Source: DATAWZ01 sp036266975
GTDB lineage: Bacteria; Actinomycetota; Thermoleophilia; Solirubrobacterales; Solirubrobacteraceae
Length of the DNA: 11,107 bases
Direction: 5' to 3'
Assembly (NCBI GenBank): GCA_036266975.1
Contig: DATAWZ010000153.1
Location: 1 to 11,107, forward strand
How positions within the stretch are numbered: position 1 is the first letter of the stretch; every line of letters begins with the position of its first letter. This document shows positions 1-6,404 of this stretch, piece after piece. Under the pieces are notes generated by a model. The model was not told the DNA's origin. It made no database searches and saw nothing but the letters and a program-made list of their open reading frames with translations. The position numbers and the translations under genes are program-made.

Positions 1-46
<46 letters not shown>

Positions 47-59
47 AAAGGGGACGGCA

Positions 60-86
60 AGTATGACAGCCGCCGCCCGCCGCCAA
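60..86 (-). promoter_or_regulatory. possible promoter of tRNA-Asp
   Basis: On the minus strand, CATACT (60-65) lies 13 bases before the tRNA 5' end and resembles a -10 box. TTGGCG (81-86) lies 15 bases further upstream and resembles a -35 box. Each matches the vegetative consensus at 4 of 6 positions and the spacer is short, so this is a weak call. The position is right for a tRNA promoter. Confidence 0.35.
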
Positions 87-110
87 AACAGCCGTTGCCA
101 CGGCGCGGAA

Positions 111-169
111 CCGGGGGGGTGGTGTACCCCAGCGCACTACAGCGACGCTCAGGTACGCCACCCCCCCGG
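111..169. repeat. long imperfect inverted repeat (18-bp arms) between tRNA-Asp and the P450
   Basis: The arms at 111-128 and 152-169 are reverse complements except at one position (123 against 157, a G-T wobble in RNA). The outer 12 bp (CCGGGGGGGTGG and CCACCCCCCCGG) and the inner 5 bp (GTACC and GGTAC) pair perfectly. The 23-base loop contains a further short AGCG/CGCT match (131-134 and 146-149). It sits between two divergently transcribed genes, where a terminator is not expected, and no T tract follows either arm. It could be an RNA hairpin in the P450 leader, a protein-binding site or the remnant of a small repeat element. Confidence 0.75.
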
Positions 170-180
170 CCGGGGACGTC

Positions 181-196
181 GGCTGGCTAGCCAGCC
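181..196. promoter_or_regulatory. perfect 16-bp palindrome upstream of the P450, candidate operator
   Basis: The bases GGCTGGCTAGCCAGCC read identically on both strands, with no spacer, and the symmetry ends at both flanks (C180 against A197). The palindrome lies 29 bases before the P450 start. If TACGCT at 211-216 is the -10 box, the palindrome covers the -35 position. That placement fits a dimeric regulator, but no regulator gene is adjacent and no family-specific motif is recognised. Confidence 0.45.
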
Positions 197-210
197 AGCG
201 CGCGGATCGG

Positions 211-216
211 TACGCT
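211..216 (+). promoter_or_regulatory. candidate -10 box (TACGCT) for the P450
   Basis: This matches the actinobacterial TANNNT -10 pattern and ends 9 bases before the ATG at 226, so a transcript would carry almost no leader. No good -35 match is seen 16-18 bases upstream. A competing reading is that AAGGA at 218-222 acts as a ribosome binding site, though its spacing of 3 bases to the ATG is short. Confidence 0.3.
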
Positions 217-225
217 CAAGGACCA

Positions 226-1680
226 ATGCCGCTCGAGGGTCCGCCGCCGGTCAGCTTCAATCCGCTCGCCGCCATGCGGAGCGACCTGCGCGCCGAGCGG
301 GCGATCAGCGTTCCCTTCCCGCCGGGCGAGACGCGCGTCAGCGCCAAGCGCACCGAACGGCTGCGGCGCGACCCGCTGGGCATGCTGCTCGAGGGCTACG
401 AGCGCTACGGGCCGGTGTTCACGATGCGCGTCTTCCACGGCAACACGGTCTTCGTCCTCGGCCCGGAGGCCAACTACCACGTGCTCGTCGCAGGCGCGGA
501 GAACTTCGCCTACCGGGAGGGGCAGTACCGCGACCTGATCGGGCTGCTCGGCGACGGGCTGCTCACGATCGACGGCGAGTTCCACCGCCGCTCGCGCCTG
601 GCGATGCTCCCGGTCTTCCACCGGGAGTCGATCGCCGCCGCCCACCAGACGATCCTCGAGGAGACCCGCGCGGCCATCGACGCGATGCGGCTCGGCGAGC
701 GCGTCGACCTCTACACCTGGACGCGCCACCTGGCCATGCGGATCGCGCTGCGCGCCCTGTTCGGCATCGACCCCGACGGCCCGGCCGCCCAGTCGGTCGA
801 CGCGGCCGAGCTGTTCGAGTACGCGCTCGGCTTCTACGGGCGCGAGTACGCGCTGCAGGCGCTGCGCGGCCCGATGACCCCGTTCGCGAAGATGCGCGCC
901 GCGCGCAGCCGCCTGGACTGGCTGGTCTACTCGGAGATCGCCCGCCGCCGGCGCAGCGGCGAGCGCGGCCTTGACCTGCTGAGCGTGCTGCTCGACGCCC
1001 GCGACGAGGACGGCTCGAGCCTGTCCGCGCGCCAGGTGCGCGACGAGGTCATGACCCTGCTCTTCGCCGGGCACGACACGAGCACTTCGACGATCGCCTT
1101 CATGTTCTACGAGCTCGCGCGCCAGCCCGAGTGGGCCGAGCGGCTCCGGGCCGAGCAGGACGAGGTCCTCGCCGGCCGCGCCCCCGCCGCCGCCGATCTC
1201 ACCGGCGAGACGCTGCCGACGCTGGAGATGGTGATCGACGAGACGCTGCGCCTGTATCCGCCCGCCTGGATCGGCCCGCGCCGCTCGCGCGAGAACTTCA
1301 CGGTGTGCGGCGTGCAGGTCCCGGGCGGCATCCCGGTCGACTACTCCTCGTGGATCAGCCACCGCCTCCCCGACGTGTGGCCCGAGGCCCACGCCTTCCT
1401 CCCCGAGCGCTTCGCCCCCGCGGCCAAGGCGGCGCTGCCCCGCGGCGCCTACATCCCCTTCGGCGGCGGCTCGCGCACCTGCATCGGGATGCGCTTCGGC
1501 CAGCTCGAGGTCCGCACGATCGCCACGCTGCTGCTCGCGGCGCACTCCTTCGAGCTCGAGCCCGGCTACACCCTGCGCATCCGCCAGATGCCGACGATCA
1601 GCCCGCGCGACGGCCTGCCCGTGCGGGTCCAGGCCCGCGCCCGCACGGCCCCGGCCGCCCGCGCAACCGCGGCCGCGTAG
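226..1680 (+). CDS. cytochrome P450
   Basis: This is a haem-thiolate monooxygenase of 484 residues, a little longer than the 400-450 usual for soluble bacterial P450s. It has no membrane anchor, so it should be cytosolic. The hallmarks are in order: I-helix oxygen-activation motif AGHDT (281-285, Thr285), K-helix ExxR (Glu339 and Arg342, in ETLRLYPP), PERF (393-396), and the haem-binding loop FGGGSRTCIG with proximal Cys419. All key residues are present, so it should be active. The first 35 residues are Pro-rich and the last 20 are Ala/Arg-rich low complexity. No ferredoxin or reductase gene is nearby, so electrons must come from elsewhere. It is probably monocistronic: a tRNA diverges upstream and a GC-rich hairpin follows. 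The substrate and CYP family cannot be told from sequence alone. The ATG at 226 is preceded by AAGGA. Confidence 0.96.
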   Translation: MPLEGPPPVSFNPLAAMRSDLRAERAISVPFPPGETRVSAKRTERLRRDPLGMLLEGYERYGPVFTMRVFHGNTVFVLGPEANYHVLVAGAENFAYREGQYRDLIGLLGDGLLTIDGEFHRRSRLAMLPVFHRESIAAAHQTILEETRAAIDAMRLGERVDLYTWTRHLAMRIALRALFGIDPDGPAAQSVDAAELFEYALGFYGREYALQALRGPMTPFAKMRAARSRLDWLVYSEIARRRRSGERGLDLLSVLLDARDEDGSSLSARQVRDEVMTLLFAGHDTSTSTIAFMFYELARQPEWAERLRAEQDEVLAGRAPAAADLTGETLPTLEMVIDETLRLYPPAWIGPRRSRENFTVCGVQVPGGIPVDYSSWISHRLPDVWPEAHAFLPERFAPAAKAALPRGAYIPFGGGSRTCIGMRFGQLEVRTIATLLLAAHSFELEPGYTLRIRQMPTISPRDGLPVRVQARARTAPAARATAAA

Positions 1681-1731
1681 GTCGCCCGCCACGCCGAAGC
1701 GCCGCAGGAGCGGCCCGGGATCGGCCCAGGA

Positions 1732-1792
1732 CCGGCCCGCCCGCCGGTCCTCGTCCAGTCTCGCGCGGGCGGGCCGGGCCTACCAACTGGAC
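1732..1792 (+). terminator. GC-rich hairpin after the P450, with an alternative overlapping stem
   Basis: A perfect 13-bp inverted repeat pairs 1732-1744 (CCGGCCCGCCCGC) with 1765-1777 across a 20-base loop. There is no T tract after it, as is common for GC-rich actinobacterial terminators. A second 6-bp pairing, GTCCAG (1753-1758) with CTGGAC (1787-1792), uses the loop of the first and encloses its 3' arm, so the two are topologically in conflict. The likely role is ending P450 transcription. An attenuator-like switch ahead of the glycosyltransferase is a less likely alternative. Confidence 0.5.
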
Positions 1793-1826
1793 GCCCGCAA
1801 TCCGGCGAAGTTGCGTATGACAACGA

Positions 1827-1832
1827 TAAGGT
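1827..1832 (+). promoter_or_regulatory. candidate -10 box (TAAGGT) or Shine-Dalgarno for the 1840 glycosyltransferase
   Basis: TAAGGT matches TANNNT and ends 7 bases before the GTG at 1840, the spacing expected for a leaderless transcript. The same bases include AAGG (1828-1831), placed 8 bases before the GTG, which could instead be a ribosome binding site. The two readings exclude each other. No convincing -35 box is seen. Confidence 0.35.
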
Positions 1833-1839
1833 CCGCGCC

Positions 1840-2712
1840 GTGCCGCGGCCGGCCGTCGACGTGATCGTTCCCTTCGCCGGCCCGGACCGCGAGCTCGACG
1901 CGCTGATCGCGCGGCTGAGCGCCCTCGCCAGCAACCCCGAGGACCGCCTGATCGTCGCCGACAACCGCGCCGGCGCCGGCACCGGCACCCCTCAGCACGG
2001 ACGCGTCCAAATCCTCAACGCCGGCGACCGCGCCGGCTCCTACCACGCCCGCAACCGCGGCGCCCGCGCCGGCCAGGCCCCCTGGCTGCTGTTCATCGAC
2101 GCCGACGTCGAACCCGCCCCCGACCTGCTCGACCGCCTCTTCGAGCCCGCGCCGGCCGAGAAGACCGCGATCCTCGCCGGCGGCATCCTCGACGAGGCCC
2201 CCGCCGACCCCGCTCGCGAGACCGCCGCGCTGCGCTACGCGCGCCTGCGCCGCTCGATGAGCCAGGAGCAGACCCTCGTCCACGGCTTCGCCCAGACCGC
2301 CAACTGCGCGGTTCGGCGCGCCGCCTTCGACGCCCTCGGCGGCTTCGCGGAGGTCCGCTCCGGCGGCGACGCGGACCTGTGCCTGCGCGCGAGCGCGGCG
2401 GGCTGGAACATCGAGGAACGCCGCGCCGCCGAGGTCGTGCACCGCAACCGCGCCACGATCCCCGCGATGCTCGCCCAGCGCGCCCGCCACGGCGCCGGCG
2501 CGGCCTGGCTCTCCCGCCAGCATCCCGGCACGTTCGAAGCCCGCAACCCGCTCGGCATCGCCTGGTGGGGCGCCAAGCGCGCCGTCAGCGGCCTGGGCGC
2601 GCTGGCCCGCGGCGACCGCGACGAGGCCGTGCTCGGCCTGCTCGACGGCCCCACCCTGTGGGCCTTCGAGCTCGGCCGGCTGCTGCCCAACCGCCGCCGT
2701 CAGGGCCGATAG
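1840..2712 (+). CDS. family 2 glycosyltransferase (GT-A fold)
   Basis: A 290-residue protein that should move a sugar from a nucleotide-sugar donor to an acceptor at the cytosolic face of the membrane. The N terminus VDVIVPFAGPDREL is the usual first beta strand of GT2 enzymes. The metal-binding DxD is D87-A-D89 within FIDADVEP. The acceptor-side motif GGDADLCLRA (175-184, Asp177 and Asp179) takes the place of the usual ED in the family. There is no strong membrane segment, although the C-terminal WWGAKRAVSGLGAL stretch could touch the membrane. It starts at GTG 1840; an ATG at 1817 is in another frame. Its last 13 bp overlap the end of the convergent glycosyltransferase at 2700. Family membership is clear, but donor and acceptor are unknown. 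Confidence 0.92.
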   Translation: MPRPAVDVIVPFAGPDRELDALIARLSALASNPEDRLIVADNRAGAGTGTPQHGRVQILNAGDRAGSYHARNRGARAGQAPWLLFIDADVEPAPDLLDRLFEPAPAEKTAILAGGILDEAPADPARETAALRYARLRRSMSQEQTLVHGFAQTANCAVRRAAFDALGGFAEVRSGGDADLCLRASAAGWNIEERRAAEVVHRNRATIPAMLAQRARHGAGAAWLSRQHPGTFEARNPLGIAWWGAKRAVSGLGALARGDRDEAVLGLLDGPTLWAFELGRLLPNRRRQGR

Positions 2713-3599
2713 GGGTCGCGGCGCCCGAGCACCCGCCGCGCCCCCGGAACCGCCAACACCGCGGCCAAGGCCCGCTCCCGCAAAGACGAGCCAAACCCCA
2801 ACGCAGCGGCCTCACGCAGCGCCGCCCGCGCCGCCCCATAGCGCCGTTCGCGCACGAGCCCTCGCGCCAGCCCGCGCAGGTCCCCCGCGCGCACCTCGCG
2901 CCGCAGCGCCTCGTCGACCAACCCCGCATGCAGGCGATGCACCTCAAGCCGCGCCCGCGCGACCGACGCCACGTCGGCGGTCAGCCCGCCCGGGTGGCGC
3001 CGGTAGCGCACGACCTCTTCCGGCACGCACGCAAACCGCTCCCCGCGCGCGGCCAGCCGCAACCACAGATCCCAGTCCTCCCCGCAGCGCAGCGCCGACG
3101 AGAGCCCGCCCGCCGCGGCGAGCGCGTCGCGCCGCACGATCGCGCTCGACAGGCAGATCGGGTTATCGCGGTAGAGCGCCCGGGCGAACCCCTCCCCGCC
3201 GTGCACCCCCTCCGCGGGCGGTGCCCACCGCTCGCCGGTCGGCCGCCCGTCCGGCCCGACGACAAGCACGCGGCCGAAGCACACCGCATACTCGCCGATC
3301 GCCTCCAGGCGGTGAGACAACGACGCCTTCGTCCATGCATCGTCCGCGTCACAGAAGGCAACCCACTTTAACTCCCCCCCCAACTGCGACTCGCCGGTCG
3401 CCCGCGCTGCTGCCGGCCCCCCGCGGCGCGCTCGCCGCACGAGCCCGACCCCCGGCGCCGACAGGGCCACCGGCACCGGCGAGCCGTCGTCGACGACGAT
3501 CACCTGCGCCGGCGCGGGGTCCTGGGCGAGCAGCGACTCGAGCGTCTCCTGCAGGTAGGGCGCGAAGCCGTGGACGGCGACCACGACGCCGACGCTCAT
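2700..3599 (-). CDS. family 2 glycosyltransferase, last gene of a three-gene operon
   Basis: A 299-residue GT2 glycosyltransferase, different from its convergent neighbour. It shows the N-terminal strand SVGVVVAVHGFAPYLQETLESL, nucleotide-binding DDGS (37-40), metal-binding D84-A-D86-D87 in FCDADDAW, and the ED motif EDWDLWLR (174-181) with the probable catalytic base Asp175. The C-terminal third is helical and Arg/Ala-rich without membrane segments. The ATG at 3599 overlaps the TGA of the upstream hydrolase gene as ATGA (3596-3599) and has no clear ribosome binding site of its own, so translational coupling is likely. Its 3' end overlaps the convergent gene by 13 bp and no terminator is seen there. 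From context it probably glycosylates a cell-envelope polymer or lipid; the substrate is not known. Confidence 0.93.
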   Translation of the reverse strand: MSVGVVVAVHGFAPYLQETLESLLAQDPAPAQVIVVDDGSPVPVALSAPGVGLVRRARRGGPAAARATGESQLGGELKWVAFCDADDAWTKASLSHRLEAIGEYAVCFGRVLVVGPDGRPTGERWAPPAEGVHGGEGFARALYRDNPICLSSAIVRRDALAAAGGLSSALRCGEDWDLWLRLAARGERFACVPEEVVRYRRHPGGLTADVASVARARLEVHRLHAGLVDEALRREVRAGDLRGLARGLVRERRYGAARAALREAAALGFGSSLRERALAAVLAVPGARRVLGRRDPYRP

Positions 3600-5008
3600 G
3601 ACCCGACGCCCAGGACGGTCAGCGAGTACGCCGGCAGGGTCAGCTGCGCGCCGCTGCGCGCGCTCGCGCGGCGCAGCGAGTGCACGCCGTCGATCACGCT
3701 CGCCGGGTCGGCGCTCACGGTCCCGGCGACGAGGCCCTGCAGCGCCGCGGGCAGCTGCACGCTGAGCGTGTGCGGGGAGAGGTCGGCGAGCACCGCGCGG
3801 GCGTGCGCGCCGCCGGTGACCATCGCCCCGAGACCGCCGGTGAAGGCAATCGGCGCGAGCTGGCGCCCGCCAACGAGGACCGAGAGCAGCGTGGCCATCG
3901 CCACCCCGTCGGCCGAGACCCCGTACAGCCTGGTCGGCGGCGCCCGGTGTTCGGCGGCCGCGAACCCCGACCCGGCCAGGCTCAGCCCGTCGCGGCCGTC
4001 GAACAGGGCCCCGAACGGCGCGCTCGCCACCAGGGCGTGGTTGTCGGACTGGGTCACGTGCGGGTCGGCGAGCTGCTCGATCCCCAGCTCGGCCACCGCC
4101 AGCCCCTGGGCCCAGGTCTCGGCCACCGCCGCCCGCTGGTCGAACAGGTTCCACTCGGTGATCCATGTCGGCAGCGGCGAGCGGTCGATCTCCGGCGCGA
4201 GCTCGGCCCAGCGCTGCGCGGCCGCGGCGAGCAGCCGCGTCGCCGCCGTCCCGCGCGTCGGGCGCTGCCTGCGGCCCAGGCCCGAGGCGAAGTAGACGTG
4301 GAAGGTCAGGGCGTTGACCCCGCGCAGGGTCTCGCCCAGGCCCTGGTTCCAGGCCCGCACCCCGCCGGGCGGGCCAGGCAGGTTCACGTCGCCGCCGGGG
4401 TCGGCCACCGCCGCGACCTGCACCCCCGGGAAATCCGCGTGCAGCGCCGCCGCCCAACGCGTGGCCACCCGCCCGTAGGCCGCGCCGCTGGGAAAGCGCG
4501 AGCGGTACGGCCCGGCGTAGAGCTCGTTGCCCAGCTCGACGAAGCGCACGGGCATCCCCAGCGACCGCGCGGTGCGCAGCATCGCGAGCTGGCCGCCCAA
4601 GGTCGAGGTGAACAGGTTCAGGTCGTAGATCGGCTCGGCGCCGCTCGCGCGCACGAGCGCGGCCCAGTCGGCGAGCGTGACGTGCACGTGCGAGCGCTCG
4701 GCCGCCAGCGCGGCCGGCACGACCGGGCCGCGCACGAACGTCCCCGTGCGCCAGTCCCAGTAGTTGGCCGGCGTACCGCCGAAGACGCGGATCGCCTGCG
4801 GGTGCAGCGCAGCCACCGCGCGGCGGAACGCCGCCGAGGACCACAGGCCCGCGGGCGCGGTGAGCGCCTCGCCGTTGAAGCCGAGCAGCCCGGCGGTCAG
4901 CGTCCGCGCCGGACCAACCTGCACCGGCACCTGACGCGCGGTCGCGCACCCGCCCAGCGCAAACAGCGCGCACAGCGCCAGGGCCGCCGCGAGGCGTCGC
5001 GCGAGCAC
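3596..5008 (-). CDS. lipoprotein glycoside hydrolase of clan GH-A (GH39/GH51/GH79-like)
   Basis: A 470-residue predicted lipoprotein. The signal peptide is basic (LARR), then hydrophobic, then the lipobox ALGGC with Cys21, which would be lipidated and anchor the enzyme outside the membrane. A (beta/alpha)8 barrel follows. FVELGNELY places the presumed acid/base at Glu162, preceded by Asn161, and WITEWNLFD places the presumed nucleophile at Glu285. The pair and their spacing (123 residues) are typical of clan GH-A retaining enzymes. RVFGG near residue 80 and a C-terminal beta-rich region ending SLTVLGVG resemble GH39, GH51 and GH79. I chose the GTG at 5008 because it gives a textbook signal peptide; an in-frame GTG at 5071 would add 21 residues and overlap the upstream gene. 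It lies 7 bp after the DUF2993 stop. The substrate (arabinan, xylan or glucuronide-like) cannot be assigned. Confidence 0.82.
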   Translation of the reverse strand: MLARRLAAALALCALFALGGCATARQVPVQVGPARTLTAGLLGFNGEALTAPAGLWSSAAFRRAVAALHPQAIRVFGGTPANYWDWRTGTFVRGPVVPAALAAERSHVHVTLADWAALVRASGAEPIYDLNLFTSTLGGQLAMLRTARSLGMPVRFVELGNELYAGPYRSRFPSGAAYGRVATRWAAALHADFPGVQVAAVADPGGDVNLPGPPGGVRAWNQGLGETLRGVNALTFHVYFASGLGRRQRPTRGTAATRLLAAAAQRWAELAPEIDRSPLPTWITEWNLFDQRAAVAETWAQGLAVAELGIEQLADPHVTQSDNHALVASAPFGALFDGRDGLSLAGSGFAAAEHRAPPTRLYGVSADGVAMATLLSVLVGGRQLAPIAFTGGLGAMVTGGAHARAVLADLSPHTLSVQLPAALQGLVAGTVSADPASVIDGVHSLRRASARSGAQLTLPAYSLTVLGVGS

Positions 5009-5015
5009 GCGGCGA

Positions 5016-5702
5016 CTAGCCCAGGCGTCCCTGGGCGGTGAGCAGGTAGCCGCCCGCCTGCGTCCGCGCACCGACCCCCGACACGCGCGCGTTGGGCTCG
5101 TTGAACACGGTCAGGCGCAGGCTGCTGCCGATGATCGGGATGCCGATCGGCACGAGCACGAGGCTGCCCTCCTGGGCCTCGAGCAGCACGTCGGCCGACA
5201 CGCCCAAGCCGAACAGGCTCGCGCTCGCGCGCAGCTCGAGCTCGCCGTTGCCGCTCGCCACCGGTTGCACCGAGAACCCGCTCGGCAGCGCGTGGCTGAG
5301 CGCGGCGGTCGACAGCGCGGCCTCGCCGGTGAGCTGATCGCCGCGCTTGTGCAGCACGGCATTGGTGAGCGACAGCGGCCCGATGTCCAGCGTGCGGGCA
5401 TAGACGTCGACCTTGCCCACGTTGCGCGACTGGCCCATCAGCGAGGACACCCGCGCGTTGTTGACGTGCATGCTCGCGTAGTGGACGGTCACCTTGTCGG
5501 CGTGGCCCCAGAGCAGCTTCAGCGCCGGGAAGGCCGAGACCGACACGCGCTCTACGACCCCGTTGCGCGAGAGCCGGGTGCGCAGCCGCGAGGCCGCGAT
5601 CCCGGGCAGCAGCAGCTGGCTGAGGGCCAGCAGCACGCACACCGTGGCCAGGACGACCGCGGCGATCAGGGGCCCCCGACCGAGGCGATCCATCCTGAGC
5701 AC
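5016..5702 (-). CDS. DUF2993 (LmeA-like) phospholipid-binding protein
   Basis: A 228-residue protein with one N-terminal membrane segment or uncleaved signal (about residues 12-33, LIAAVVLATVCVLLALSQLLL), followed by a beta-rich extracytoplasmic domain. The body matches DUF2993: ASRLRTRLSRNGVVERVSVSAFPALKLLWGHADKVTVHYASM, later LDIGPLSLTNAVLHKRGDQLTGEAALSTAAL, and a C-terminal VFNEPNARVSGVGAR segment. In mycobacteria the family member LmeA binds phospholipids and is needed for normal mannan elongation of lipomannan. A similar role in envelope glycolipid assembly is inferred here from its place at the head of an operon with a hydrolase and a glycosyltransferase. The GTG at 5702 is used; an ATG at 5693 is equally possible. 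No ribosome binding site is visible. Only 22 bp separate it from the divergent gene at 5725. Confidence 0.88.
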   Translation of the reverse strand: MLRMDRLGRGPLIAAVVLATVCVLLALSQLLLPGIAASRLRTRLSRNGVVERVSVSAFPALKLLWGHADKVTVHYASMHVNNARVSSLMGQSRNVGKVDVYARTLDIGPLSLTNAVLHKRGDQLTGEAALSTAALSHALPSGFSVQPVASGNGELELRASASLFGLGVSADVLLEAQEGSLVLVPIGIPIIGSSLRLTVFNEPNARVSGVGARTQAGGYLLTAQGRLG

Positions 5703-5711
5703 CCGGCAAGC

Positions 5712-5717
5712 TTGACA
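5712..5717 (+). promoter_or_regulatory. perfect TTGACA hexamer between divergent genes, doubtful -35 box
   Basis: TTGACA sits in the 22-bp gap between the divergent starts at 5702 and 5725. A -10 box would fall near 5735-5741, inside the downstream gene, but the sequence there (GGTCGCC) is not -10-like. If it is a real promoter element, the downstream gene must start later, for example at the in-frame GTG at 5758. Otherwise the match is chance. Confidence 0.2.
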
Positions 5718-5724
5718 GCCGACG

Positions 5725-6378
5725 GTGCCGCTCCGGGTCGCCCTTCCCCTCCTGCTCGTGCTCGCCGCCGAGCTCGTCGTGCTCTTCCACGGCCAGCGAC
5801 GGCTGTTCTGGAGCCTGGGCGGGCGCGGGCGGATGCGCGGCCTGGCCTACCTGGCGGTGATGCCCGGCACGATCCTGCACGAGGGCTCACACGCGCTGGT
5901 CTGCCGTCTGCTGGGCGTCCCCGTCGGGCGGGTGCGGCTGTTTCGCCCGCGGCGGCTGCCCGACGGCAGCGTCGTGCTCGGATCGGTCTCGCACGCGCGC
6001 ACCGGGGCGCTGCGCGGCGCGCTGATCAGCGTGGCGCCGCTGCTGCTCGTTCCGCTCGCGCTCGTGCTCGCCAGCGGCGGGCTGCTCGGGTTCTCGACGC
6101 TGCGGCACCTGCCAGGCGGGCTCGGCGGCGTGCCGGCCTGGCGCCTGGCGGTGTGGGGGTGGCTGTCGCTGTCGGCCGCGCAGGGCGCGTTCCCCTCGCC
6201 GGGCGATGAGATCGGGCTGCGCGGGGCGCTGCTCGCCGGGCTGCTGCTCGCGGCGGTGCTGCTCGTGCTCGGCGCCGTCGGCGGGGATCACGCGCTGCGC
6301 GGCGCGCTGACCGGGGAGGTCGCGGTGCTCGCGCTGCCCTCGGCGATGGCGGCGCTCGTCCTTACCCTCACGCGCTGA
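5725..6378 (+). CDS. HExxH integral membrane protein, putative M50-like metalloprotease
   Basis: A 217-residue, very hydrophobic protein with about five to six predicted membrane segments, starting with VALPLLLVLAAELVVLF. The second segment carries LAVMPGTILHEGSHALVC with His52, Glu53 and His56, the zinc-binding HExxH arrangement of intramembrane metalloproteases. A later FPSPGDEIG (156-164) offers Asp161 as a possible third metal ligand, where S2P enzymes use an NPDG/LDG-type motif. The match to S2P/M50 is therefore partial, and it may be a distinct HExxH membrane family or an inactive relative. The GTG at 5725 has no ribosome binding site, and a later in-frame GTG at 5758 would shorten the first segment. 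It runs convergent to the VOC gene with 26 bp between them. The substrate is unknown. Confidence 0.75.
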   Translation: MPLRVALPLLLVLAAELVVLFHGQRRLFWSLGGRGRMRGLAYLAVMPGTILHEGSHALVCRLLGVPVGRVRLFRPRRLPDGSVVLGSVSHARTGALRGALISVAPLLLVPLALVLASGGLLGFSTLRHLPGGLGGVPAWRLAVWGWLSLSAAQGAFPSPGDEIGLRGALLAGLLLAAVLLVLGAVGGDHALRGALTGEVAVLALPSAMAALVLTLTR

Positions 6379-6404
6379 ACCCACGGCACGGCGCGCCGCT
6401 GAAA

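Noticed and set aside
187..1692. A 501-codon open frame on the minus strand opposite the P450.
   Set aside because: It is a by-product of high GC content, with low-complexity Gly/Ala/Arg content and no motif. The plus-strand frame has all P450 signatures.
226..2712. P450 plus glycosyltransferase considered as a secondary-metabolite cluster.
   Set aside because: No synthase, regulator, transporter or redox partner is present, the glycosyltransferase is of the envelope-type GT2 family rather than GT1, and a terminator-like hairpin separates them.
3599..4973. An open frame continuous with and upstream of the 2700 glycosyltransferase, which could suggest a much longer N terminus or a fusion.
   Set aside because: The upstream part is Arg/Ala/Gly-rich with no motif and lies out of frame over the GH-A gene, which has a signal peptide and catalytic residues. 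The glycosyltransferase begins naturally at MSVGVVVAVHG.
5730..5760. A strong Shine-Dalgarno-like run on the minus strand (AGGAGG, about 45 bases before the DUF2993 start).
   Set aside because: It is too far from either DUF2993 start codon and is simply the complement of Pro/Leu codons of the divergent membrane protein gene. No in-frame start follows at the right distance.
6389..6398. Palindrome CGGCGCGCCG between the convergent genes at 6378 and 6405, considered as a terminator.
   Set aside because: It has no loop and no T tract and is short, and such GC palindromes are common in this base composition.
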